Shown piece by piece: positions 25,672 to 33,456 of a stretch of DNA of 35,607 bases. The DNA comes from Scatonaster sp045598705. Lineage in GTDB: Bacteria; Bacillota; Clostridia; Saccharofermentanales; Saccharofermentanaceae. A model generated the notes under the pieces. That model made no database searches. It was not told the origin of the DNA and was given only the letters and a program-made list of their open reading frames with translations. Both the position numbers and the translations under genes were made by a program. The DNA lies in the NCBI GenBank assembly GCA_045598705.1, contig JAZLMM010000032.1, positions 1 to 35,607 of the forward strand, read 5' to 3'. Within the stretch, counting starts at the first letter, position 1; every line of letters begins with the position of its first letter.

Positions 25672-27051
25672 TCACTTTATGTGAAGATGGTACGTGTATT
25701 CCGTACGTTCCTCTTCCGATGATTTGTTATATCGTCCAGCATCAATATTTGTCCTGACCATGCCCAGTTTCTCCATCAAGCGGGAGGATGCGGCGTTCTC
25801 TGCGTCGCAGTGTGCTACAAATTCCTTGATACCGAGATTCTTGTGGGCGTGGGAAATCAGAGCAGTGGCTGCCTCAAAACAGATGCCTTGTCTCCAGTAG
25901 TTCTTGTTGAGGATCCATCCGAGTTCACCGACGGTCGGGTCATTCTCATCTACATATATGCAGATGCCGCCGACGTGCTTGCCGTCAAGAACAATGGCAT
26001 ACTCATAGTAAGAAGGAGATGCTTTGGCCCATTCCGCTTCGGCATCCACAATGAATTTGCGTGTATCTTCTAGGGTATCGTTTGGCAGGAACATCATAAG
26101 CCTAGCCGTTTCCAAGTCACTGGAATATTCATGGGTAGAAGCGAGGAAACGAAGTCTCATAGGCATGAGGAAAAGCCTTTCCGTCTCAATGATGTGTCGA
26201 TCTTCGGTGAGGATACCATAGGCATCCGGACGTCGGTAAGCATCGCCCATCACTTCGTTGGCGCGGTAAGCCCGAAGTATGTCCATATCCAGTTCTGCCA
26301 CATAGATGCCAGGTTCTTCCGGCGCTTCTAGCTTGCACATATCGCGAACACCGGGTTCGCTTCGAAGCCAGGCGATGCCGTCAAAAAGTGTCGAATGACC
26401 ATTGCAGTCCGGCTGGCCAGAAGGATAGTTGCAGGTGGCGACAGCCAGCATATTCTCATAAGCACGGGTACGAAGCGCGGACAGACGGTTGATCTCCATC
26501 GGGCATGCATTCGGTGCAAGAATCAGTTCCGCACCCATCTGCATGAGCACGCGGGCACTCTCTGGAAATTCTCGGTCGAAGCAGATCATGGCGCCGACAC
26601 GAACGACGCCCTGCTTGGTGTCAAGATCTGCGACCTTGAAACCATCGCCGCCTTGAAGGATCTTCTCTTCGGAAAAATCACACGCATGGACTTTGGCGTA
26701 GTGGAGCGCGAGTTCTCCGTGACGGTCGAAGAGCGCCACCGAATTGAAAGGTTTGCCCTCAGCACCATTTTCATCCACATTCTTTCCAAGGAAGGTGATG
26801 CCGATGGCCATTTCCAGTTCGGCTGCCAGTTCTCTAAAAGTCTGCACGAACGAATCATCCAAAGGAATTGCTTCACTTTGAAGCGTAGGGAGGTCCTGAC
26901 AGATCCGATACCCGGTACTCCACATCTCTGGGAAAAGCGCGATATCTGCGCCTTGTGATCTTGCCTCACGACAAGCACGTACGCCCTGTTCTAACTGCTC
27001 TTGTAACATTGTTCCAGGTAGTAATTGAAGTAGTGCAATGTGTAGTTTCAT
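25672..27051 (-). CDS. Carbon-nitrogen hydrolase (nitrilase superfamily) fused to a GNAT acetyltransferase
   Basis: Residues 1-280 form a complete nitrilase-superfamily domain with the Glu-Lys-Cys triad: Glu42 in LFPEMWSTGY, Lys120 in HYAKVH and Cys157 in MICFDREFPES. The asparagine and late motifs APNACPM and RAYENMLAVATCN are also present. After a linker, residues 290-455 form a RimJ-type GNAT domain (IETERLFLMPMRL, AIVLDGKHVGGICIYVD, LGWILNKNYWRQGICFEAA, NAASSRLMEKLGM). The 459-residue fusion would hydrolyse an amide and may acetylate an amine. Its ATG overlaps the stop of the ECF S component gene (ATGA), so transport and hydrolysis are probably linked. Substrate unknown. Confidence 0.85.
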   Translation of the reverse strand: MKLHIALLQLLPGTMLQEQLEQGVRACREARSQGADIALFPEMWSTGYRICQDLPTLQSEAIPLDDSFVQTFRELAAELEMAIGITFLGKNVDENGAEGKPFNSVALFDRHGELALHYAKVHACDFSEEKILQGGDGFKVADLDTKQGVVRVGAMICFDREFPESARVLMQMGAELILAPNACPMEINRLSALRTRAYENMLAVATCNYPSGQPDCNGHSTLFDGIAWLRSEPGVRDMCKLEAPEEPGIYVAELDMDILRAYRANEVMGDAYRRPDAYGILTEDRHIIETERLFLMPMRLRFLASTHEYSSDLETARLMMFLPNDTLEDTRKFIVDAEAEWAKASPSYYEYAIVLDGKHVGGICIYVDENDPTVGELGWILNKNYWRQGICFEAATALISHAHKNLGIKEFVAHCDAENAASSRLMEKLGMVRTNIDAGRYNKSSEEERTEYTYHLHIK

Positions 27052-27602
27052 AAATATAATCTCCTAGAAGAATCTTTGGCATATCGTCCGGCATAGACTG
27101 CCATGACAATCGCCGGTACCAGAATGATCTGTGCGATGATGCCGGGGATCGCGGATGTAAAACCATTGGCAATGAAGATCTTCCATCCGAAAGATGATTT
27201 GCCAAGACCATATAGAATGACGCGCACCACGCCCCAAACGACACGTCCGGCGAGCATGGAGACAATCAGTGAAACATAGATATAGATTCGCTTCTTCGGC
27301 AGGAGGTGATAGAGAAGTCCTGCCATGAAGCCGTAGGTGGCCAGTTCGAAAGCCATGCCGACACCGGAGGGGATAAGCGGTGGCATGCCGAAGATCATGA
27401 ATCGAAGAAATGGTGCGATGAATCCAATGGCGGCGCCCCAGAAGGGTCCACAGAAGAATCCGCACAGTAGTATCGGGAGATGCATTGGACACAGCGAAGC
27501 GCCGATCTGCGGAATCTGTCCGGTGACGAACGGGAGTAACAACGCCAGCGCAAGCATCATGGCGCTGAGGGTCATATGGAGTATTCTTTTCTTCGATGAC
27601 AT
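27048..27602 (-). CDS. ECF transporter S component (substrate-binding membrane subunit)
   Basis: The 184-residue polytopic protein has the PF12822-type pattern: a short basic N-terminus, then about six hydrophobic helices. Signature stretches are CPMHLPILLCGFFCGPFWG, IAPFLRFMIFGMPPL, GMAFELATYGFMAGLLY and VSMLAGRVVWG. Such subunits bind a vitamin or related micronutrient and dock on a shared energising module (EcfA1A2T), which is not in this window. The AGAGGAC site supports the ATG. The overlap with the nitrilase-GNAT gene suggests the substrate is an amide-containing vitamin or precursor; this is inference only, and no riboswitch is visible in the 95-base upstream gap. Confidence 0.8.
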   Translation of the reverse strand: MSSKKRILHMTLSAMMLALALLLPFVTGQIPQIGASLCPMHLPILLCGFFCGPFWGAAIGFIAPFLRFMIFGMPPLIPSGVGMAFELATYGFMAGLLYHLLPKKRIYIYVSLIVSMLAGRVVWGVVRVILYGLGKSSFGWKIFIANGFTSAIPGIIAQIILVPAIVMAVYAGRYAKDSSRRLYL

Positions 27603-27697
27603 CTTGATGTCCTCTTTTCCAAAGATATCATCGTCTTGAACGATCGTCGCGCCTTCATGACGCGGATAAGTCTATGTATTCAGCCACGTGCTTCCCT

Positions 27698-28249
27698 TCA
27701 GAGAAGTACGTCCCCACCGTCGGAAAGAATGGTTCTTCGGATGACTCGGTAGGCCGGCTTATATTCCTCACGATATTGTACACTATGATGCACCGGTTGG
27801 ATACCTTTTTCTAGATAAGCTTGGAAGGTTCTTTCCCACATATCTGGTGTAATCGAGAAATCCTCAGCACGCAATACTTCGGTGACGATGGAGAAGTGTG
27901 CCTTGATGGCCGCATCTTCTGATTGGACCGAATCGGATGTGTCCGCTTTACGGGAGGGTGCCTGGGCAGTACGAAGGAATGCTTGAAGCAGAGCGTCTTC
28001 GTCCTTCCCGAAGGATTTCCAAGCGGCCAGATTCACCCGTACAAACCGTTCATTCAGATCTTCGTAGAGCGGCATGTCACAGGATTTGGTCGCTTGATAT
28101 TCCTCGTGGAAGAATACTCGCGCACGGTCCTCATTCAGAAGAAGATGTTCCGCACCGAAAGTCGCCTGAAAACAGAACTTGATCAGGTCCTGCGGCATCA
28201 GCTTCGGGTGGCACTTCAAGTGCTGGCGCAATGATTCTTCGAAATTCAT
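27698..28249 (-). CDS. Conserved protein of unknown function
   Basis: The 183-residue soluble protein has a distinctive N-terminus (HLKCHPKLMPQDLIKFCFQA, then TFGAEHLLLNEDRA) and ends in HHSVQYREEYKPAYRVI. I believe similar proteins are widespread hypotheticals in Clostridia, but I know of no function. The His/Glu pairs are conserved-looking and could bind metal. Its ATG overlaps the stop of the DUF3842 gene (ATGA), so the two are translationally coupled. Confidence 0.7.
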   Translation of the reverse strand: MNFEESLRQHLKCHPKLMPQDLIKFCFQATFGAEHLLLNEDRARVFFHEEYQATKSCDMPLYEDLNERFVRVNLAAWKSFGKDEDALLQAFLRTAQAPSRKADTSDSVQSEDAAIKAHFSIVTEVLRAEDFSITPDMWERTFQAYLEKGIQPVHHSVQYREEYKPAYRVIRRTILSDGGDVLL

Positions 28250-28665
28250 GTGTTCGAACCATCCACATACTGCTTGATCCGAACGATGGTCTCACGGATC
28301 AGCTCGCTCATGGACATGTCTTTCACACCGATGACCTGGTTCTGGCAACGATTCACAGGAATCAAGAGTTTCAAGGCTTTGCTCTGACCTACAGCTACGG
28401 CCATCGCAGGCGTAATCTCGCCAAGAAGCGAATCTGCAGAGATGATGCCGATGGGGCCGATGATGATGTCTGCATCACGAGAGGCGACAATGACCGGATT
28501 CTCGCCGGTCGCACCCGCTGCGGCACCGGATTTCATCATGGCGCCGGTTGCTACACTGTTGGTACCGACGGCCACTAATTCACACTCGATCTTCTCCTTC
28601 AGGATGGCTTCCACCACTAACTGGCCCAAGCGCCCGCCCTGTCCATCAATGACTACTATTTTCAT
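28246..28665 (-). CDS. DUF3842 family protein
   Basis: The 139-residue product starts MKIVVIDGQGGRLGQLVVEA, a Rossmann-like strand and glycine loop, and continues with AVGTNSVATGAMMKSGA, ATGENPVIV, DIIIGPIGIISADSLLGEI and LIPVNRCQNQVIGV. These are features of DUF3842, a Firmicutes family of unknown function that may bind a nucleotide. A GAGGT site precedes the ATG. It lies 15 bases after the DUF1349 gene and overlaps the next gene by four bases. Confidence 0.85.
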   Translation of the reverse strand: MKIVVIDGQGGRLGQLVVEAILKEKIECELVAVGTNSVATGAMMKSGAAAGATGENPVIVASRDADIIIGPIGIISADSLLGEITPAMAVAVGQSKALKLLIPVNRCQNQVIGVKDMSMSELIRETIVRIKQYVDGSNT

Positions 28666-28680
28666 CTAATACCTCGTTTC

Positions 28681-29256
28681 TCAATCGTCGTTTAGTACCT
28701 GGTAATCCATGTCGCTGAACACGGCGGTAAAGCTGGAATCTTGTGGGCTACAAGCATAGACGCCGAAGCTGATCTCGCCTTCACATTCCCACATATGGCA
28801 CATGCGAAGCATGGAGAATTTCTCTCCGTCGAAGGAATATTCTAATGTAAAATCACTTCCTTTGCGGGTCAGTCGATACCATATTTCGGAGATGTCTGGA
28901 GACACGTCACAGCAGGCCCAATCAGAATATCCGTGATTGGTCGCCACACTGCCAAGATGGCAGATCTCAGCGGTCTCCCGCTCGATGGAGGATTTCAGCC
29001 ATGTGTTCGCATTAAGGTGCATCACTAATCCACATTGATCATATGAACCCTTGGTGTCGAAAGAAGTCTTCACCTGGAAAGTGAAATGCTGATCTGAAGT
29101 TGTTGTCTGAAGAACGGGGGCATTGTCGCTACTGAAATCGGCAAAAGTCTTCTGCCAGAGATCTGTCCTCGGTCGTGTGGTCATCTCGATTCTTCCCGAT
29201 TCAATCTTGCAGGGAAGGGGCTTCGGTGTCCATTGAAGTTTCGAAATATCAAACAT
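28681..29256 (-). CDS. DUF1349 family protein (concanavalin-like fold)
   Basis: The 191-residue protein matches the DUF1349/YesU pattern: TRPRTDLWQKTFADF near the start, YDQCGLVMHLNANTWLKSSIE in the centre, then SEIWYRLTRKGSDFTLEYSF and ISFGVYACSPQ. Members adopt a jelly-roll fold and are often linked to carbohydrate metabolism, but the activity is unsettled. It has no signal peptide. The GGAGG site before ATG 29256 is strong. It is the first gene of a minus-strand run of five. Confidence 0.85.
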   Translation of the reverse strand: MFDISKLQWTPKPLPCKIESGRIEMTTRPRTDLWQKTFADFSSDNAPVLQTTTSDQHFTFQVKTSFDTKGSYDQCGLVMHLNANTWLKSSIERETAEICHLGSVATNHGYSDWACCDVSPDISEIWYRLTRKGSDFTLEYSFDGEKFSMLRMCHMWECEGEISFGVYACSPQDSSFTAVFSDMDYQVLNDD

Positions 29257-29447
29257 ACGCTTTCCTCCTTCGTCTCTCTCGTTGATTGTATCGCTTTCCT
29301 AAGATAAATGAAAGCAAAGAATGGAGGAGTGAATGTATGAGTTCGACGTTCACTTATATAGAAGATATGTATGTCCCAGTTAGTTATGTCATGGAATTCA
29401 CGCTGTGACTGATAGAAATCGCTTCCTACCCACATGACACAATATGC

Positions 29448-29453
29448 TATAAT
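29448..29453 (+). promoter_or_regulatory. Extended -10 promoter for the SPFH gene
   Basis: TGCTATAAT gives an extended -10 (TATAAT at 29448-29453) about 80 bases before the start codon. The -35 region at 29425-29430 is weak, as is common with extended -10 promoters. Confidence 0.5.
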
Positions 29454-29532
29454 TGTGGACAACACACAAGGGATAATCGTGCCTCTATGTAAGAGGTACG
29501 AGTCTTCGTGTCAAAAAAGGAGGAACCTAGAT

Positions 29533-30615
29533 ATGTTACTAAACGTCATTTTTCGTGTCATTGGTTGCATACTGATTCTGGTAGCACTCTTCATGATTGC
29601 TAAGAAGTCATTTGTATCAGCCAATACTACCGCTGTGCAGGGTGTTAAGAAGACACCGCTCAACAAGAAAACAGTATTGATTCTTGCTGTGTTGGGTATA
29701 CTCTGCTTCGCCTTCTCACTGTCCTTCACCATTATCCCAACGGGATACACAGGTGTACGTGTGACCTTCGGTCAGGTAGAAGAAAGAACATTGGATAATG
29801 GTTTTAACTTCCAGATTCCATTGGTGCAGGATATCGTATTGGTCAACAACAAGCAGCAGGATATTAAGTTTACTGACAATGCCATCTCTTCCGAGACATC
29901 CGAACGAAACACAGTTATTTTCCAGGGTATTACGGTAACCTATCAGATTAACCCAGAGAAATCTGCATGGATCTATGCGAACGTAACCAACTATGAAGCA
30001 GGCCTAGTCAGTGAATCATTGGTGGCTTCTGCGATCAAGACGACGTCCAAGACGCTGTCGCCAAACGACTGTACGAACCGAAGCATCATCGAGCCGAAGG
30101 CGAAAGAGAATATTCAGAAGTCTTTGGATGAGAAGTACGGTCAGGAAGTCGTATATGTAAACAAAGTCGTCATTAACGATGCATCTTTCGATACAGAATA
30201 CGATGCGAAGATTGCAAAGAAGCAACAGGCTCAGATTGACTATGAGACGCAGCAGATCGAGAACAAGAAGAACATCGAGAAGGCCGAAGCAGATGCAGCA
30301 GTGACGAAGACGAATGCTCAGGCCAAGGCGGATGCGAAGGTCATTGAAGCGAAAGCGGAAGCAGATGCGAACAAGGCCATCAGTGATTCTATCGACGAGA
30401 ACGTTCTACGCAACAAGTACTACGATCGATGGGACGGCAAGTTGCCAACTACGATCGTTGGTTCCGATGCGATGTCTTCCATTCTCATCGACATTAATTC
30501 GAATGGTTCAACTACTTCCAGTAGTTCTGACTCATCTTCGAAGGGCAATTCTACTTCAAATGTAAGTTCAGATACTTCTTCTCAAACGTCACAAGGCGAT
30601 GAAGAGGGTGTCTGA
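29533..30615 (+). CDS. SPFH / band 7 (prohibitin-like) membrane protein
   Basis: The ATG at 29533 follows AAAAAGGAGG; upstream in-frame starts are unsupported. The 360-residue protein has two N-terminal membrane helices (LLNVIFRVIGCILILVALF and VLILAVLGILCFAFSLSF). The SPFH domain follows: IIPTGYTGVRVTFGQVEE, GFNFQIPLVQDIV, ITVTYQINPEK, ASAIKTTSK. Next is an alanine/lysine/glutamate-rich coiled coil (IEKAEADAAVTKTNAQAKA) and a Ser/Thr/Gly-rich tail of about 40 residues. The order matches prohibitin-type scaffolds that organise membrane microdomains and proteases. It is a single-gene transcript with its own promoter and terminator. Confidence 0.9.
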   Translation: MLLNVIFRVIGCILILVALFMIAKKSFVSANTTAVQGVKKTPLNKKTVLILAVLGILCFAFSLSFTIIPTGYTGVRVTFGQVEERTLDNGFNFQIPLVQDIVLVNNKQQDIKFTDNAISSETSERNTVIFQGITVTYQINPEKSAWIYANVTNYEAGLVSESLVASAIKTTSKTLSPNDCTNRSIIEPKAKENIQKSLDEKYGQEVVYVNKVVINDASFDTEYDAKIAKKQQAQIDYETQQIENKKNIEKAEADAAVTKTNAQAKADAKVIEAKAEADANKAISDSIDENVLRNKYYDRWDGKLPTTIVGSDAMSSILIDINSNGSTTSSSSDSSSKGNSTSNVSSDTSSQTSQGDEEGV

Positions 30616-30646
30616 TAGAAGATCTGATACTTCGAACTGACTCAAT

Positions 30647-30687
30647 AAATTGGGGGGCCTCTTTGTGAAGAAGAGACCCCCCAATTT
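30647..30687 (+). terminator. Strong terminator after the SPFH gene
   Basis: AAATTGGGGGG (30647-30657) pairs with CCCCCCAATTT (30677-30687), and an inner CTCT/AGAG extends the stem. The hairpin may work in both directions. Confidence 0.85.
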
Positions 30688-30841
30688 CATACACTTACGT
30701 GTTCTACGAATCTATACTCAGAGGAAATATAGCATGATTCATTCGTACAAAATAAAGAAAAATTTATATTTTTCTCAGCATTCATGGTAAGGCAAACAGA
30801 AGTATGCCATAATGTATGACAGATGATCTTAAGAGGAGCAT

Positions 30842-31603
30842 ATGGGAATATTTCATAGAGAGAACAAGTCGGATGCCTCGATGTCGTGCACCAGCTGGCG
30901 AAGTTAGGTTGCCGCCGTGTCTCACTGATCGGTGGCGAGGTGTTCATGCGCCGGGACTGGAAGACGATTGTCCATGAATTGACCGACTACGGCATTCCTA
31001 CTGCGATTATCACAAACGGCTTTCTCTTCTCCGAAGAGACGATCCGTGATCAGTACGCTGAATCAGGAAAGCGTGACGCACCTCGATGATTTCTATGCCT
31101 TCCTTCGCACGCGTCCCATTGCTGCCTGGCAACTACAAGCATGCTCTCCTATGGGCAACGCTGCGAGAAGCGGCATCGATTATCGATTCGATTTTGGCGA
31201 AGTGATCGCATTTGTTGAGAAGAATATGGAAGCGGCACCTTTTGCCATGGGCATTGCGGATAACATCGGTTACTATACAGAAAACGAGGGCATACTACGG
31301 GGGCGCGAGAACTCCTGGTACCGTGGATGTCAGGCGGGCCTGACGCTCCTGGGAATGGATAGTGTTGGAAATATTCGCGGTTGTGAATCTATGTACGACG
31401 AACGGTTCATTGAGGGAAATATCCGCGAAAGACGGCTGGCCGACATCTGGAATGACCCAAGTGCTTTTGCCTATAACAGAAAATTCAGACGGGAGAATCT
31501 GACTGGTGCGTGCGCAACGTGTAAATATGGTCCGTACTGCGCGGGCGGCTGTAGATTGTATAACTTCTTGTGCAAGGAAGTGCTGAAGTGTCATAATTTC
31601 TGA
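30842..31603 (+). pseudogene. Radical SAM/SPASM peptide-maturase gene with two internal deletions
   Basis: A GAGGAG site precedes an ATG at 30842 that encodes about ten residues (MGIFHRENKS). The frame then breaks, and from about 30875 another frame gives LDVVHQLAKLGCRRVSLIGG and GIPTAIITNGFLFSEETI, the interior of a radical SAM barrel. The CxxxCxxC cluster loop that should lie between is missing. At about 31047 a second jump leads to ISTLNQESVTHLDDFYAFL and an intact SPASM tail (CQAGLTLLGMDSVGNIRGCE, CATCKYGPYCAGGCR). About 80 residues seem lost at each junction. Activity is excluded. It sits 76 bases upstream of the sigma factor gene, as if once part of the same peptide locus. Confidence 0.8.
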
Positions 31604-31628
31604 TATCATGTTTTGCAATCCTTCATGG

Positions 31629-31634
31629 TATAAT
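31629..31634 (+). promoter_or_regulatory. Candidate -10 for the sigma factor gene
   Basis: TATAAT occurs 45 bases before the sigma factor start. No -35 hexamer has correct spacing (a TTGCAA at 31613 is only 10 bases away). The gene does not carry the GTAGCACTT / CGTATAA motif upstream, so it is not obviously autoregulated. Confidence 0.4.
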
Positions 31635-31679
31635 AGTTTCATTACTGCTAACATACACGAAGCGGAGGAGAGGGACACT

Positions 31680-32171
31680 ATGAGTTACGATATGGCACAG
31701 AAAGAAGCCATATATCGTGATTATCACGATAAAGTATATGGCTATGTGATTTCAAAGGTTTGCAATGTCCAGATCGCGGAAGACCTTACATCGGACATCT
31801 TTCTGAAAATATATGAGAAAATCGATACTTTTGACGATAGCAAAGCTTCGATATCGACTTGGATCTACACCGTGACACGCAATACGATGACGGACTACTA
31901 CCGCACACGTAGAGTACATGAAGAGGTGGCAGAAGAGATCCCTGATGAGAGTAGCCCAATCGAAGAAGAGATCTGCAACGCAGAGATGCTGGATGTATTG
32001 GTGGATGCGTTGAAGACATTGGAAGAACGTGAGCGGGATATTATTATTCTTCGATACTATAAGAACATGAATCTGAAGGATATTGGTGAGCAACTCGGCA
32101 TATCCTATGCCTATGTACGAATCCTGCATAACAAGGCTTTATCCAATTTACGACCTTTTTTCGAAAAATAG
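31680..32171 (+). CDS. ECF-type RNA polymerase sigma factor
   Basis: The ATG at 31680 follows GGAGGAGAGGG. The 163-residue protein has sigma region 2 at about 11-77 (YRDYHDKVYGYVISKV, AEDLTSDIFLKIYEKI, ISTWIYTVTRNTMTDYYRTR). Region 4 is at about 97-163 (LVDALKTLEERERDIIILRY, LKDIGEQLGISYAYVRILHN), with an acidic linker (EEIPDESSPIEEE) and no region 3; this is the two-domain ECF layout. No anti-sigma gene is adjacent. Its stop codon touches the motif at 32171, which leads into the peptide gene. The same motif elsewhere in the window suggests that this sigma factor reads it. Confidence 0.9.
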   Translation: MSYDMAQKEAIYRDYHDKVYGYVISKVCNVQIAEDLTSDIFLKIYEKIDTFDDSKASISTWIYTVTRNTMTDYYRTRRVHEEVAEEIPDESSPIEEEICNAEMLDVLVDALKTLEERERDIIILRYYKNMNLKDIGEQLGISYAYVRILHNKALSNLRPFFEK

Positions 32172-32200
32172 TAGCACTTTCACTTTCTCATTCGTATAAA
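32171..32200 (+). promoter_or_regulatory. Predicted ECF-sigma promoter, copy 2 (upstream of the peptide gene)
   Basis: The element begins GTAGCACTT on the last base of the sigma factor stop codon and ends TTCGTATAAA, 71 bases before the peptide start. Spacing is identical to the copies at 25320 and 34856, while the middle bases differ. That pattern indicates two conserved contact boxes rather than recent duplication. Confidence 0.75.
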
Positions 32201-32271
32201 GAGGTAGAAGAACATAGCATCTACCCCAAGCGGAATGAGATTGCAGGATAAGATAGAGAGGAGAATTAGTT

Positions 32272-32538
32272 ATGGAGACTAAGTTACAGAGATTGTTCGA
32301 TTATCAGAAATTTGAAGGGAATTCACGGCTTGCGGCTTTGATTGCAGATACAGAGAGCCGTTGTATGCAGGAGCTTTCAGACGATGATCTGGAAATGGTT
32401 AACGCTGCCGGAGATGGTGCACCGATTGATGAATTCTCACAGGGTTTCCCAGCACCGACATTGCCACCGGAGTTGCCGGCGACTACATTGAATGGACAGA
32501 ATTACGCACCTTTGTTCAAAGACGACGAACAGAAGTAA
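32272..32538 (+). CDS. Candidate precursor of a modified peptide (RiPP-like leader)
   Basis: GAGAGGAG eight bases before the ATG supports translation. The 88-residue product has a helical, charged front half (LQRLFDYQKFEGNSRL) ending in ELSDDDLEMVNAAGDG (34-49). That pattern resembles the LSDDELE-VxGG cleavage region of many RiPP and bacteriocin leaders, although an Ala-Gly replaces Gly-Gly. The following 39 residues are Pro-rich and contain FSQGFPAPTLPPELPATTLN, NYAP and an acidic end. They have no Cys, so a thioether sactipeptide is unlikely. The gene sits between the sigma factor with its promoter and the convergent radical SAM operon. A non-RiPP small secreted or regulatory protein remains possible. 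Confidence 0.6.
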   Translation: METKLQRLFDYQKFEGNSRLAALIADTESRCMQELSDDDLEMVNAAGDGAPIDEFSQGFPAPTLPPELPATTLNGQNYAPLFKDDEQK

Positions 32539-32580
32539 ATCGGCAAGAACAGCAATTTAGAATAGAAACGAAATCAGTGA

Positions 32581-32621
32581 GGGACTGTCTCAGATGTGAT
32601 GTATCATAATGAGACAGTCCC
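32581..32621 (+). terminator. Terminator after the peptide gene
   Basis: GGGACTGTCTCA (32581-32592) pairs perfectly with TGAGACAGTCCC (32610-32621) over a 17-base loop, followed by CCATCTATTTT. It separates the convergent peptide gene and cystatin-like gene. Confidence 0.8.
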
Positions 32622-32703
32622 CCATCTATTTTGTCCATTACTCAGTTCATATCGGTGCGAGAGACCGTACTCAAGTCGATCTACGTAAAGTGAATCAGAC
32701 GTT

Positions 32704-33456
32704 TTAGAAATCAAACAGGTTGATCGCACATTCGCTGGTGAATGCGGCATTGTTCTCTAGATCTACATACATGGTGACCACATACAACTGGCTATCAAGT
32801 TTGGCAAGAATCGTGTAGTTGGTTCCGGCGACTACCTGCCTGCCGAGCACGCAAACGGCCTGATAGCGGTTCCCTTCAGGCGAAGTAGCGAGTGCCTTCG
32901 CGAAAAGAGACGCTGTTGGTTCATCCAGTAGACTAGTCATCTCTTCACAGACGTTCCATCCACCTGCCAAATGCTCCTCGCTATTCGAAGGAAGTGACGC
33001 ATCTTGCACATAGTCTGAGAGATGGAAGTCTGCGACCTTCAGAATAGAGGAGTTGCCGCTTAGATCCTTGTATACGGTGACAACTTTGAGTGACGAAGCT
33101 GCATTGGGGGAAATTGGTGTACCATAGGCAAGGTACATGGTATTCGTACCAGCTACCACCTGGGTTGCCAGCTTCAGAACCGGTATGAAGGACATGCCGT
33201 CATAATTCGCAACTGCTTGATCGAAAGAATCATCTTTGAGTGCAGGAAGATTGCCGTTGATCAGCCATCCGCCCACCACAGCAGGTTCTCCGATGGTACC
33301 TTCTGAAATAAGAGTGTTTGTAATAGATGTATAATAGTCAGTATTTGCATTAGGACCTGGAGTAGTCTCTGACTCTGGCATTGGTCCGTACAGGCCGCAG
33401 TTGGTATTCAGCGCAACTAGAAATGCAGTGGCAATAAGAAATGGTTTCTTCTTCAT
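32704..33456 (-). CDS. Secreted protein with two cystatin-like domains
   Basis: The ATG at 33456 overlaps the radical SAM stop codon (ATGA), which fixes the start by translational coupling; a frame from 33483 is less likely. The 250-residue product has a signal peptide (MKKKPFLIATAFLVALNTNC, possibly lipidated at Cys20, although Asn before Cys is atypical) and a short Pro/Thr linker. Two repeats of about 85 residues follow. Each begins with a GGW motif (GGWLI at 62, GGWNV at 165) and carries QVVAGTN (99-105 and 207-213). GGW plus QxVxG is the signature of the cystatin fold, whose eukaryotic members block papain-type proteases. A secreted inhibitor or peptide-binding protein is plausible. Confidence 0.8.
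   Translation of the reverse strand: MKKKPFLIATAFLVALNTNCGLYGPMPESETTPGPNANTDYYTSITNTLISEGTIGEPAVVGGWLINGNLPALKDDSFDQAVANYDGMSFIPVLKLATQVVAGTNTMYLAYGTPISPNAASSLKVVTVYKDLSGNSSILKVADFHLSDYVQDASLPSNSEEHLAGGWNVCEEMTSLLDEPTASLFAKALATSPEGNRYQAVCVLGRQVVAGTNYTILAKLDSQLYVVTMYVDLENNAAFTSECAINLFDF

Noticed and set aside
29340..29400. Fourth copy of the GTAGCACTT / CGTATAA motif near the SPFH gene
   Set aside because: Neither box occurs here. GTAGCACTC inside the SPFH gene (29581) has no CGTATAA at the right distance.
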